A model generated the notes under the pieces. It made no database searches and was not told where the DNA came from. It was given only the letters and a program-made list of their open reading frames with translations. From an uncultured Clostridia bacterium (GTDB lineage Bacteria > Bacillota > Clostridia > TANB77 > CAG-508), in the NCBI GenBank assembly GCA_934167755.1, contig CAKPLT010000007.1, forward strand, positions 13,620 to 77,619: 64,000 nucleotides of DNA, in the 5' to 3' direction. The translations under genes and the position numbers were made by a program. Positions within the stretch are counted from its first letter, which is position 1; every line of letters begins with the position of its first letter. Shown piece by piece: positions 1 to 8,575 of the stretch.

Positions 1-161
1 TCGTTTTGACAAATGAGGAGTTCCTTAGTTTTTACAAAACTGAGTTAGAAGAATTTTATCGCGGCATTACTTGTCCAATGTGGTATTTGAATACAACAAG
101 ATTATCTATTGAAGAAGTAAAAGATGCTACTATTAAGAAAATCCAAGAAATAATTGCATAA
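1..161 (+). CDS. C-terminal fragment of an unidentified protein
   Basis: An open frame enters from the left edge (codons in phase with base 3) and gives 52 residues before a TAA at 159-161. The tail is acidic and amphipathic (ends KKIQEIIA) with the segment YRGITCPMWYLNTTRLSIEE. I do not recognise the family; a P-loop kinase C-terminus is possible but unsupported. It converges on cysS, with a shared hairpin terminator just downstream, so the frame is probably a real gene end. Confidence 0.5.
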   Translation, partial: VLTNEEFLSFYKTELEEFYRGITCPMWYLNTTRLSIEEVKDATIKKIQEIIA

Positions 162-182
162 TAAACAAGTTATAAAACAAAT

Positions 183-212
183 AAGAGGTTTCCTTTTATA
201 GGATTCCTCTTT
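183..212. terminator. Bidirectional hairpin terminator between the left-edge gene and cysS
   Basis: The arms AAGAGG..TCC and GGA..CCTCTT fold around a short A/T loop. The right side runs into a T tract on the plus strand, and an A-rich left flank supplies U residues for the minus strand. The cysS stop codon lies inside the hairpin. Confidence 0.7.
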
Positions 213-1587
213 TTGTAATTTCAACTCCATCTTTTGTATCTTTTATGTTATAGCCCTTTTCTCCTATTAAATCTCTTAATTTATCAGATTCAGTCCAATT
301 TTTGTTGCTTCTTGCAATTTTTCTTTGTTCTACTAAATCTAAAATTTCTTGTGGAATTTGTTGTTCTTCTTTCTTTTCTGTTATTTTTATTCCTAAAACA
401 GTATCAAATTTTTCTAATAATTGTGCTATCTTAGGTGACTTATCTGAATATTTTATAGCTTCCCAAACAACACTCATTGCAAGTGGCATATTTAAATCGT
501 CATTTATAGCTTGATGGAATCTATTTTCCATATCATTTATAACATCCTCTGGTACTATATCTCTTCCATTTAAATGCTTTTGATATCCTTCTCTTAAACG
601 ATTTAAAGATACTGATGCTGCTTCTATTCCTTCCCAAGTAAAATTTAATTTTCCTTTGTAATGGCATGAAAAATTGAATAATCTATATACTAATGGATCA
701 TATCCTCTATTTATAATATCATCCATTAAATAAACATTTCCTAAGCTTTTTGACATCTTTCCACCATTTATTAATAGATATTCTCCATGCATCCAATAAT
801 GTGCTGGTATTTTACCACATGCGCCTTTGCTTTGAGCAATTTCATTTTCATGGTGTGTTGGTATTAAGTCTATTCCACCTGTATGTATGTCAAATTCTTC
901 CCCTAAATACTTTGTGCTCATTGCTGAACATTCAATATGCCATCCAGGATAACTTGGTCCCCATGGGCTATCCCATTTCATTAAATGATTTTCAGGTGCT
1001 TTTATCCATAATGCAAAATCATATGGATTTCTTTTCTCTGGGTCAACTTCTACTCTTGCTCCTGCTTTTTGTTCTCTAAGATTTATTCCAGATAAAATCC
1101 CATATTCATCTAATTTTGATACATCAAAATATATAGCAGTAGAAGTTTCATATGCATATCCTCTTTCCATTATTTTTTCTACCATTTTTAACATTTCATT
1201 TATATGTTCTGTTGCTTTACATACTATTTCAGGTGTTTCTATATTTAATCTTTCTAAGTCCTTAAAAAATAACTTTGTATAATGTTCTGCTATTTCCATA
1301 GGAGTTTTGTGTTCTTCTCTAGCTGATTTTAGCATTTTGTCTTCACCTTCATCTCCATCTGAAACAAGGTGTCCAACATCAGTAATATTCATTACATGTT
1401 TTAATTTGTATCCATTATATTTTAACACTCTTCTTAATGTATCTTGAAATAAATTTGTTCTCATATTTCCTATTGTTGCATCTTTGTATACTGTTGGTCC
1501 ACATGAATATATTTTTACCATCTCTGGTTCTATTGTTTTAAAAAGTTCTTTCTTTTTAGTTAAAGTATTATAAAAATATATATCCAT
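196..1587 (-). CDS. cysS: Cysteinyl-tRNA synthetase
   Basis: 463 aa, normal length for class I CysRS, which charges tRNA-Cys in the cytosol. Visible signatures are CGPTVY near residue 29 (first zinc Cys), WHIECSAM, HTGGIDLIPTHHENEIAQS (zinc/nucleotide region), and GGKMSKSLGN near 275-280 (KMSKS loop). The HIGH-box position reads ATIGN (about 37-41), so both usual histidines are replaced, an odd variant for an otherwise canonical enzyme. It is separated from the upstream PBP gene by a strong hairpin terminator, so it probably has its own promoter or depends on read-through. The ATG is preceded by GGGAGGAAATA on the coding strand. Confidence 0.93.
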   Translation of the reverse strand: MDIYFYNTLTKKKELFKTIEPEMVKIYSCGPTVYKDATIGNMRTNLFQDTLRRVLKYNGYKLKHVMNITDVGHLVSDGDEGEDKMLKSAREEHKTPMEIAEHYTKLFFKDLERLNIETPEIVCKATEHINEMLKMVEKIMERGYAYETSTAIYFDVSKLDEYGILSGINLREQKAGARVEVDPEKRNPYDFALWIKAPENHLMKWDSPWGPSYPGWHIECSAMSTKYLGEEFDIHTGGIDLIPTHHENEIAQSKGACGKIPAHYWMHGEYLLINGGKMSKSLGNVYLMDDIINRGYDPLVYRLFNFSCHYKGKLNFTWEGIEAASVSLNRLREGYQKHLNGRDIVPEDVINDMENRFHQAINDDLNMPLAMSVVWEAIKYSDKSPKIAQLLEKFDTVLGIKITEKKEEQQIPQEILDLVEQRKIARSNKNWTESDKLRDLIGEKGYNIKDTKDGVEITKRGIL

Positions 1588-1607
1588 TATTTCCTCCCTT
1601 TATATCC

Positions 1608-1634
1608 AAGAAAAGTGGCTTTGCCACTTTTCTT
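1608..1634 (-). terminator. Terminator downstream of the PBP1A gene
   Basis: Perfect 12-bp stem AAGAAAAGTGGC / GCCACTTTTCTT with a 3-nt loop, just after the PBP stop codon. A very similar GTGGC/GCCAC hairpin follows the cpaB-like gene at 61335-61363. Confidence 0.8.
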
Positions 1635-1637
1635 TAA

Positions 1638-4214
1638 TTATTGGTTATTATTATCTTCTTCTGTTGTACTATTTCCTGTGTCACCTGTGTTATCTCCCGT
1701 ACTTGGTGTTTCTGGTGTACTTGGTGTTTCTGGTTCTGTTGGTGTTGGTTCTGGCGTTGTTGGTTGTGTATTATTATTTCCACTGTCTGGTTTTTCTGTT
1801 GTTTTATCTGTTGATGTATCAGGTACTGTTGGTACTTCAACTTCTGTTGCTTTTTTATGTATTGTACAATATTCAGTTGGTACTGTTCCCATTGTAGAAT
1901 TAATTCCTGGTGTAGTCCATAGACCTAATCTTTCTTTTTCAACGACATAATTAGCACTTCTTCTTTCTTTTGATGTGCAAAATTCATTTGCTAATTTTCC
2001 TGATTCTGTGCATATTGTATATTGACTCTTATGAGCATCACAAGTTTCAGGCAAATGATCTTTAACAAAAATTTCAGAATAAGTATTTGAACATTTATCT
2101 GTTGCAAGTAATCCACTTGTTCTACATACTGTTGCATGTACTATATTTTCTGGTTCACTAAATGTTGAACTCTCCAATCCTTTATGAATTTCTGACATTA
2201 TTCCCGAAAACAATTGTCCCGCTGGGTTCGTTCCAGGAAAGCTAATTCTTTGAGGATCATCAAATCCATACCAAGCTGCACATGCATAATAATTTGTAAA
2301 TCCACATAACCATCTATCTTTTGATGAGTTTGTTGTTCCTGTTTTAGCTGCAACATCAATTCCATTGATTGCACAGTATCTAGCTGTTCCCGCATATCCA
2401 TCTGCCCCATTTATAACTGATTGCATTAAACTTTTAATAATGTATGCTGTTTCAGCTGAACATACTTTTTCTGTTTTTTGATTTGGCTCTAATACTACTT
2501 TTCCATTTGTATCTTCTACTTTTGTGTAGAATGTTGGCTCTATATATGTTCCATCATTTGCAACTGATGCATATGCCGCAGCCATTTCTAATGGACTTAT
2601 ACCATATGTCATTCCTCCTATTGCAAGTGATAAATTCTCGTCATTGTGATCTTTGTTTTCACTTGCATGTACAAGTGATGAAATTCCCATTTTTTCCATA
2701 TATTCAATTGATTTTTGTGGTGTTAGTTCAGCCATAACTTTAATAAATGGTATATTTTGTGATGTTGTTAATGCTGTTCTAACTGTTCTTAATCCTGTAA
2801 AAGAATTATAGTTTTCAGGTTCATAATCTTTTCCAAATGTTGTTTTTAAATCTGCATAAATTGTTGCAGGTGTTATTGTTCCTTCTTCAATACCAGGTAG
2901 TACATCTGCCAAAGGCTTTATAGATGAACCAGTTTGTCTTTTTGAATTTATTCTGTTTAATCCTCTTGATGTTGTTTTATCTCTTAATTGTCCAACTGCT
3001 CCAACTACTTTTCCTGTTGATGGTTCTATAACAACTGCTGCTCCTTGTGCCAAAATCGGTGAACCACTTTCATCTTTTATTACCTTTCCTGCTTTATCCT
3101 TTAATTCTAATTTATACTTACCTTTTTTTGATTCTTCTTCCATAACATTTTGTACTGATGATACTTGTGTTGAATATATTGTTAATCCACTTGTTTGCAA
3201 ATATGTTTCTGCTGCATCTCTTGAAACCTGCTTTTCATCCATTATTTGTTGTATTAATTGTGTTATTAGTGCATCAGTATGTGAAGAATAAACATTTCCT
3301 TTAACTCCATTTTCAAACTTGAAACCAGCATCTACTTCTGCAACTGCTGTATCATATTCTTCTTGTTTTATATAATCAAATTTTTTCATTTGTGATAATA
3401 CTGTTTTAGTTCTTTTTGAAATCTTTTCAGTAACATCATTTCCTGAATATGGATTATAAGCATTTGGTGAATGGTTTATTCCTGCTAGAAATGCACATTG
3501 TGCTATACTTAAATCTTTTGCCGTTTTGTTAAAATAATATTCTGCTCCAATTTCAACACCGTGTTTTTCACTTCCACCATTTCCTATATATATCAAATTT
3601 AGGTACAATTCTATTATTTGGTCTTTTGACATTGCTTTTTCTATTTGGTAAGCTTTTGACCATTCTTTTAATTTTCTTACTACTCCTGCCGCACCTTTAG
3701 ACGCTTTTTCTTGTGTAACATTTTTTACAACTTGCTGAGTAATTGTACTTCCTCCACCTGCTGTTGATTTTCCGCCATGTGTTACAAATGAAAGCACTGC
3801 TGCACCAGTTCTTTTTATATCAACGCCATGATGTTGTTCAAACCTTTCGTCTTCTATTGATATATATGCCTTTGGTAAATATGGTGACATTTCTTCAAGT
3901 GTTATAATTTTCCTACTTTCATCTCCATTTAATTCTGCTAATACATTTCCATCTGTATCTACTATTATTGAATTTTCTTTCATTATTAAGTCTGACATAT
4001 TTATTGAGAAATCTTCTTTTTCAATTCCAAATATTAGTCCTATACCAACTCCTGCTCCAACTACAAGTAATATTACTAATATTATTAGCAATATTTTTAA
4101 TGCAATTGCTAGTTTTGGGTGTTTATATTTAAACCTCATTTTAGTATCTTTTCTTTTTGATTTTGCATCCTTGTTTCCTTTTTTGGTTCTTTTTGTTGTT
4201 TTTCTTTTTCCCAT
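1638..4214 (-). CDS. Class A penicillin-binding protein (PBP1A-type)
   Basis: 858 aa bifunctional peptidoglycan synthase. A Lys/Arg-rich cytoplasmic N-terminus precedes one membrane segment (about residues 35-58). The GT51 glycosyltransferase follows, with EDERFEQHHGVD (catalytic Glu) and GGSTITQQVVKN. The transpeptidase shows SxxK in TGSSIKPL, SxN in TTSQNIPF and the KTG box AAKTGTTNSSKD. The last about 80 residues are a Pro/Thr/Glu/Asn-rich extracellular tail. The start is the ATG at 4214, which has AAAGGAAAGAG upstream; a 14-residue extension to 4256 lacks a good ribosome site. Upstream is a long structured intergenic element rather than a gene, so it appears monocistronic. Confidence 0.92.
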   Translation of the reverse strand: MGKRKTTKRTKKGNKDAKSKRKDTKMRFKYKHPKLAIALKILLIILVILLVVGAGVGIGLIFGIEKEDFSINMSDLIMKENSIIVDTDGNVLAELNGDESRKIITLEEMSPYLPKAYISIEDERFEQHHGVDIKRTGAAVLSFVTHGGKSTAGGGSTITQQVVKNVTQEKASKGAAGVVRKLKEWSKAYQIEKAMSKDQIIELYLNLIYIGNGGSEKHGVEIGAEYYFNKTAKDLSIAQCAFLAGINHSPNAYNPYSGNDVTEKISKRTKTVLSQMKKFDYIKQEEYDTAVAEVDAGFKFENGVKGNVYSSHTDALITQLIQQIMDEKQVSRDAAETYLQTSGLTIYSTQVSSVQNVMEEESKKGKYKLELKDKAGKVIKDESGSPILAQGAAVVIEPSTGKVVGAVGQLRDKTTSRGLNRINSKRQTGSSIKPLADVLPGIEEGTITPATIYADLKTTFGKDYEPENYNSFTGLRTVRTALTTSQNIPFIKVMAELTPQKSIEYMEKMGISSLVHASENKDHNDENLSLAIGGMTYGISPLEMAAAYASVANDGTYIEPTFYTKVEDTNGKVVLEPNQKTEKVCSAETAYIIKSLMQSVINGADGYAGTARYCAINGIDVAAKTGTTNSSKDRWLCGFTNYYACAAWYGFDDPQRISFPGTNPAGQLFSGIMSEIHKGLESSTFSEPENIVHATVCRTSGLLATDKCSNTYSEIFVKDHLPETCDAHKSQYTICTESGKLANEFCTSKERRSANYVVEKERLGLWTTPGINSTMGTVPTEYCTIHKKATEVEVPTVPDTSTDKTTEKPDSGNNNTQPTTPEPTPTEPETPSTPETPSTGDNTGDTGNSTTEEDNNNQ

Positions 4215-4322
4215 TTTTATCTCTTTCCTTTCACAAGATATTAATTGGTTAAACATTTTACAACATTATAATACATTTCTAAAAAAAAGAAAAGTATTTT
4301 AAGAAATTCTTTAAATTTTTAA

Positions 4323-4570
4323 TTATTGGTTAATAATTCTCGTAAATTACTACAAAATACATTTAAATATAAATTTTGAATGAAATGACGAATGTGCATG
4401 GAGAAATTTTAGAAATTCTTATGTGATTTTATGGAAAGAGTTCACGAGAGTGGAAGGGTGCCATAAAATGAATTAGAATTTCTTAAATTTCGTAATAAGC
4501 CGAGGAATGTAATGAAAAATTTATATTTAAATATATTTAGTGAAAAATAACAAGAATTATTAACCAATAA
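4323..4570. repeat. Structured intergenic element, class A copy 1
   Basis: This fills the 345 bases between the PBP gene and the next gene. It has nested inverted arms: an outer 18-bp arm (4323-4340 with 4553-4570), a 17-bp arm (4361-4377 with 4516-4532), a 17-bp inner stem with one mismatch (4403-4419 with 4475-4491), and an apical 9-bp stem (4426-4434 with 4461-4469). The apical region carries CAC-GAGA-GTG, a GNRA-type tetraloop if read on the plus strand. The linkers ATGACGAATGTG and GCCGAGGAATGTAATG are shared with copy 2 at 45993-46177. No protein-coding frame is apparent. It could be a structured RNA or a small mobile palindrome. Confidence 0.65.
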
Positions 4571-5393
4571 AAATTTTACCATTTATTCCAAATATTTCTT
4601 TTATAGAAACTTTATTTTTTTCTATTTTGCTGCGTATATGTTTAAAAGTATCTTTTCCATATAAATTAGCTTCAAGTAAATCTTTTGCTTTAAAATTTTG
4701 CATATTTTCTCTCCAAATAGTATCTTCTCTTCCAACTTCAATATCATAATCATTTATATTTATTCCATTAAATCGTTTTGAATATATTTTCATATTACCC
4801 TCTAAATTTATAATTATAGCATTTTCATTTATCTTATATCTATTGAAAACTTCTTTATTAAAATCTATGTTTAATATTATTTTTGACCTGAGTAAGCTTT
4901 TTTTCTGGTTATTTGAAACAACTATTAAAATTCCACTTTTTTCATATATTTCTTCTTCGATTTTTTTTAATTTTTCTATATGATTTGTTACAACAGTTAT
5001 TCTTTTATATTGCTTTGCTAATTCTTTTATTATTTCTATACTAATATCTGTTATTTCATTTGTTGTTATTGCAATCTCAATTTCTTCTTTTTTTAAATTG
5101 TTTTGTCTTATTGCATAATCTAATATTTCAAAAGACAAATATTTTTCTAACCATCTTCCATCAAATATCTTTATATTACTTGAATTTAGAGCATTAATAA
5201 GATTTTGATTTTCAAATAATTCTTTACTTAATACAACATTTGTAGCTCCACATTTTATTAGTTTTTTTATTACTTTCTTTATATTATTTGTTCTTTCCAA
5301 GTCTGCATATATTTTGAAATTATCATTTTCTATTTTTGTTTTATGTAAAATAAATCTATGCTTATCCAATTTTTCAATATAAAATGTTTTCAT
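4560..5393 (-). CDS. Conserved-looking hypothetical protein, Rossmann-like
   Basis: 277 aa, Lys/Ile/Asn-rich, no signal peptide and no membrane segment, so probably cytosolic. I do not recognise the family. The middle (about residues 100-175) alternates predicted strands and helices (EIEIAITTNEITDIS, KRITVVTNH, SGILIVVSNN), which suggests a Rossmann-type fold with a beta-alpha-beta repeat. A conserved-looking acidic stretch, YDIEVGREDTIWRENMQNF, follows near 230. It has a ribosome site GAGGTG ahead of ATG. Its stop codon lies inside the outer arm of structured element copy 1. The distance to its GH18 neighbour is about 100 nt, with a terminator between. Confidence 0.6.
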   Translation of the reverse strand: MKTFYIEKLDKHRFILHKTKIENDNFKIYADLERTNNIKKVIKKLIKCGATNVVLSKELFENQNLINALNSSNIKIFDGRWLEKYLSFEILDYAIRQNNLKKEEIEIAITTNEITDISIEIIKELAKQYKRITVVTNHIEKLKKIEEEIYEKSGILIVVSNNQKKSLLRSKIILNIDFNKEVFNRYKINENAIIINLEGNMKIYSKRFNGININDYDIEVGREDTIWRENMQNFKAKDLLEANLYGKDTFKHIRSKIEKNKVSIKEIFGINGKIFIG

Positions 5394-5450
5394 TTTTTAC
5401 ACCTCAATTGATGTATATTCAATAGTGATACAATTTATACTCAAAAATAA

Positions 5451-5493
5451 AAAGCTGAGCTTGCTATATATATTATAACTAACTCAGTCTTTT
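5451..5493 (-). terminator. Probable terminator after the GH18 gene
   Basis: CTGAG / CTCAG arms separated by an A/T-rich loop, followed on the minus strand by CTTTTTATTTTT. Confidence 0.5.
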
Positions 5494-5495
5494 GA

Positions 5496-7160
5496 TTATT
5501 TTGAAAGTCCTTCTTTAATTATAGTCCAAACATTAGATGTTTCCATATCTTTTCTCCAACATGATGTTCCTCCTAAATTATACTTAGAAACTAGAGAAAC
5601 TTTTTCTTTAATTGATGTTCCATCCTCAATCCACATTTTAATTGTATTTTTGCCAGATGCATATTCTATATAGTATTGTTTTAATGTATCATCCCATTGT
5701 TTTTCAACATTGTTAGGAATTTTGATATTCATCATACTAACAACAGTTCTGTCTTTAATTTGTCCATCTGCCGTAACTGTCCATTGCCTTGTATAAAATG
5801 GCATTCCTAAAATAATTTTTTGTGTATCTACTTGGTCATAATCTATTATTTTCTTCAAACTCGTTTCTACCCAATTTAGTCCTGCTGTAGTTCCTGGTTT
5901 TGTGCTTGATGTTCCATATTGGTCATAAGCCATAAATACTAAATAATCAGCTACATCTCCTAAGATATTTCTGTCAAAGCATAATGACCAATTAGGATCT
6001 CCATCTGGTGCTGTCACATCAACTGATGTAACTATTCCCATTTCTAACATTCTTGGCATTAATTCTATAATAAACCTTGAATATTTATCTTTATCTGCTT
6101 CATAAATATTTTCAAAATCAACATTTATTCCATCAATATCATATTGTGCACATTTTTCTACAATACTTTCTATCAATTCTTGTCTTTTTGTATAACTATT
6201 TAATATTGTAGATGTTATTTTTATTCCTGCTTCTGCATTTGATATCATTGGCCATACTTTATATCCATTTGAATGTGCCCATTCTATATATGATGTTCCT
6301 GCAGTTCCAACATTTTCTTTTAATGTTCCATCATTTTTGTCTAAATAAAAGAATGATGGTGATACTACATTTACTCCATCTATTGTTTGTCCTGTTCTAT
6401 CTGGTGCTTTTACATATTGTGAGTAATAATCCCAAAACATATTTACTTTTCCGGTAATCTGTTTTGTTTTCTCTTTTACTTCTCTTGTTGTTGTAATGTC
6501 TGTTATCTTATTAGATTTTATATATCCTATTTTTCCTCTTTGAGTCCTTATCTTTGCCCAGCCAGATTCCTGTCCGTTATCAATTATAATAATATTTTCG
6601 CCTTTTTGAACTTTGTCTACTGTTTTTGAAAAACTTCTATTTTTGCTTTTTACTGACATTTTTGTTTTTGTGTTTGCTGTTATTTGTTCTCTTTCTAATG
6701 ATTCAATTGTTATTACTTTTGTTTCTTCAATATTTTTTAATTCTATATTATACACATCTAGCATTTCACTTATTGGCATATATACAATATCATTATCTTT
6801 TAATGCATGGGCTGAAATCTTTTTTGTTGAACCGTTTAGTGTTAATTTATTTGCTTCAAATCCTATACTTGCAATTTTATCATCATATGTTGTAATTATT
6901 TCATTTGTTTCTTCTTCTATGTAGATATATTTATCAAAAAAGTTTTTCATATCGTCCATTGATACATATATAATCCCATTATCTATTTTTACTTCATTTT
7001 TTAGTCTTGCTGTTACATTATTGTTGTTTATTATTAAGTTTACTTTTCCATCTGTTTTTTCTTTTATAAGATTTTCTGCTTTTATTAATATAAAACCAAC
7101 TGCAACTAGTACTAGTAATACTATTATTACTTTTTTTATCATATCTCTACTTTTGTTCAT
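5496..7160 (-). CDS. Membrane-anchored GH18-family hydrolase with SH3 domain
   Basis: 554 aa. An N-terminal membrane anchor (about residues 9-27) is followed by a copper-amine-oxidase-N-like domain (about 38-155), a bacterial SH3 domain (about 170-222, GWAKIRTQRGKIGYI) and a GH18 barrel (about 240-554). The catalytic motif is intact: DIDGINVDFE, with Glu near 350. This domain order is typical of clostridial spore-cortex or cell-wall N-acetylglucosaminidases of the YdhD/YaaH group, so a peptidoglycan-hydrolase role outside the membrane is likely. The start ATG has AGGGAG about 10 nt upstream. It has its own terminator and sits between the hypothetical gene and lexA. Confidence 0.85.
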   Translation of the reverse strand: MNKSRDMIKKVIIVLLVLVAVGFILIKAENLIKEKTDGKVNLIINNNNVTARLKNEVKIDNGIIYVSMDDMKNFFDKYIYIEEETNEIITTYDDKIASIGFEANKLTLNGSTKKISAHALKDNDIVYMPISEMLDVYNIELKNIEETKVITIESLEREQITANTKTKMSVKSKNRSFSKTVDKVQKGENIIIIDNGQESGWAKIRTQRGKIGYIKSNKITDITTTREVKEKTKQITGKVNMFWDYYSQYVKAPDRTGQTIDGVNVVSPSFFYLDKNDGTLKENVGTAGTSYIEWAHSNGYKVWPMISNAEAGIKITSTILNSYTKRQELIESIVEKCAQYDIDGINVDFENIYEADKDKYSRFIIELMPRMLEMGIVTSVDVTAPDGDPNWSLCFDRNILGDVADYLVFMAYDQYGTSSTKPGTTAGLNWVETSLKKIIDYDQVDTQKIILGMPFYTRQWTVTADGQIKDRTVVSMMNIKIPNNVEKQWDDTLKQYYIEYASGKNTIKMWIEDGTSIKEKVSLVSKYNLGGTSCWRKDMETSNVWTIIKEGLSK

Positions 7161-7200
7161 TCGTTTTTTCTCCCTTTTTTTATTTTATTATATTATACTG

Positions 7201-7238
7201 GATAAAAAATAGCAAGATTTTTCTTGCTATTTTTTATC
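7201..7238 (-). terminator. lexA terminator
   Basis: 16-bp stem GATAAAAAATAGCAAG / CTTGCTATTTTTTATC with a 6-nt loop, directly after the lexA stop codon. The A/T-rich arms give U tracts on either strand. Confidence 0.8.
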
Positions 7239-7251
7239 TAATATTGCACAA

Positions 7252-7899
7252 CTACATTTTTCTAAATACTCCTGCAACTTTTCCTAATATTTGACAATTT
7301 GGTACTATTATAGGATCCATTGTATGATTTTCTGGTTGAAGACGAATATGATCTTTTTCTTTATAAAATGTTTTTACTGTTGCTTCATCTTCTATTAATG
7401 CTACAACTATTTCTCCATTACTTGCATTACTTTGTTTTTTTACAAGTATGTAGTCTCCGTCTAATATTCCTGCTTCTATCATACTTTCTCCTCTTACTGT
7501 TAACATAAAGCTATCACAGTTTCCAACAAAGTCAATTGGAATCGGAAATGTATCTGTTACATTTTCTACTGCTAATATTGGTTGCCCAGCAGTTATTCTC
7601 CCTATAACAGGTACTTCTACCATTTCTTTTTGAGTATAGAAATTTTTATTAGATTCTTGTATTGGCTTTCCATCTGTTCCTTTTATTACTTTTAATGTTC
7701 TTCCTTTTTTATCTTCTTTTTTGATAAATCCTTGTTTTTCTAGTTTTGCTAAGTATCCATGTACTGTTGCTGTTGAGCTTAGCCCAATTGCTTTTCCTAT
7801 TTCTCTTACAGATGGTGGATATCCATTTTCTTTTACTTGTTCTTCAATAAATTTTAATATTGCTTTTTCTTTTCTTGTAGTTTCTGCTCTATTTCCCAT
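7252..7899 (-). CDS. lexA: LexA SOS repressor
   Basis: 215 aa, usual length. It has an N-terminal winged helix (about residues 10-70, with PPSVREIGKAIGLSS as the recognition region) and a C-terminal S24 latent protease. The self-cleavage site is Ala104-Gly105 in RITAGQPI; the catalytic pair is Ser139 in VRGESM and Lys176 in DEATVKTF. It represses DNA-damage genes and is inactivated by RecA-stimulated self-cleavage. A strong promoter lies 31-60 nt upstream. I could not find a convincing clostridial SOS box in the leader, so autoregulation is not demonstrated here. Confidence 0.95.
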   Translation of the reverse strand: MGNRAETTRKEKAILKFIEEQVKENGYPPSVREIGKAIGLSSTATVHGYLAKLEKQGFIKKEDKKGRTLKVIKGTDGKPIQESNKNFYTQKEMVEVPVIGRITAGQPILAVENVTDTFPIPIDFVGNCDSFMLTVRGESMIEAGILDGDYILVKKQSNASNGEIVVALIEDEATVKTFYKEKDHIRLQPENHTMDPIIVPNCQILGKVAGVFRKM

Positions 7900-7930
7900 T
7901 TACATCACTTCTCCTTTTTAATCTACAAAT

Positions 7931-7959
7931 ATAATATCATAAAGCAAAAAAAATGTCAA
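7931..7959 (-). promoter_or_regulatory. Sigma-A promoter of lexA
   Basis: Read on the minus strand: TTGACA (7954-7959), 17 nt, TATTAT (7931-7936). The -35 box is part of the downstream arm of the greA terminator hairpin, so terminator and promoter share bases. Confidence 0.75.
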
Positions 7960-7980
7960 ACAAATTTTTGACATTTTTTT
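7952..7980 (-). terminator. greA terminator
   Basis: 9-bp stem AATGTCAAA / TTTGACATT followed on the minus strand by a run of T, immediately after the greA stop codon. Confidence 0.75.
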
Positions 7981-8455
7981 ATTTTGTTATTTTTCTTATT
8001 TCATATTCTATTACACCTGCTGGAGCATTAACTTGCACTTTTTGACCTTTTTTTGCTCCTAAAAGTGCCTTTCCTATTGGTGATTCATTTGATATTTTAT
8101 TTTCAGCTAAATTTACTTCTGTTGAACCAACTATAGTATATTCAACTTCTTCATCAAATTCAATATCATATAATGTAACAGTATTTCCTATTTGAACTGT
8201 TTTTGTATCTATTTCTTTTTCATCTATTATTTTCGCATATCTAATTTTATTTTCTAGTTCTGCTATTTTTCCTTCATTTTCAGCTTGTGCATTTTTAGCT
8301 TCATCATATTCAGAATTTTCTGATAAATCTCCAAATCCTAAAGCTACTTTTATTCTTTCTGCTATTTCAGATCTTTTTTCTGTTCTTAAATATTCTAATT
8401 CCTTTTCTATTTTGTCATAACCTTCTTGTGTTAATATTACTTCTTTTTCTTCCAT
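7979..8455 (-). CDS. greA: Transcription elongation factor GreA
   Basis: 158 aa, normal length. The N-terminal coiled coil ends in the acidic tip region LGFGDLSENSEYDEAKNAQ, which reaches into the RNA-polymerase secondary channel and stimulates cleavage of backtracked RNA. The C-terminal FKBP-like domain carries NKISNESPIGKALLGAKKGQ. The start is the ATG at 8455: AAAGGAAA lies about 10 nt upstream, whereas the alternative GTG at 8464 is too close to it. The promoter is well defined about 85 nt upstream, and the leader contains a GC-rich hairpin. Confidence 0.93.
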   Translation of the reverse strand: MEEKEVILTQEGYDKIEKELEYLRTEKRSEIAERIKVALGFGDLSENSEYDEAKNAQAENEGKIAELENKIRYAKIIDEKEIDTKTVQIGNTVTLYDIEFDEEVEYTIVGSTEVNLAENKISNESPIGKALLGAKKGQKVQVNAPAGVIEYEIRKITK

Positions 8456-8503
8456 AATAATCACTTTCCTTTCTTAAGTCAAAACAGTATATACGCATAA
8501 AGA

Positions 8504-8521
8504 GCGACTTTTATGGGTCGC
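8504..8521 (-). promoter_or_regulatory. GC-rich hairpin in the greA leader
   Basis: GGCGAC and GTCGC arms form a 5-6-bp stem between the greA promoter and its start codon, unusual G/C in an A/T-rich leader. No clear U tract follows, so attenuation is only a possibility. Confidence 0.4.
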
Positions 8522-8540
8522 CTTTACATTAACAAATAGT

Positions 8541-8569
8541 ATAATACTCCACTTTTTTTATTTTGTCAA
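8541..8569 (-). promoter_or_regulatory. Sigma-A promoter of greA
   Basis: Minus strand: TTGACA (8564-8569), 17 nt, TATTAT (8541-8546), with the same box pair and spacing as the lexA promoter. Confidence 0.75.
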
Positions 8570-8575
8570 GTTTTT

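Noticed and set aside
4323..4570. Class A element as a group II intron or a known small ribozyme
   Set aside because: No intron domain V or reverse transcriptase, and the hammerhead core CUGAUGA...GAAA is absent; other ribozyme cores I recall do not match.
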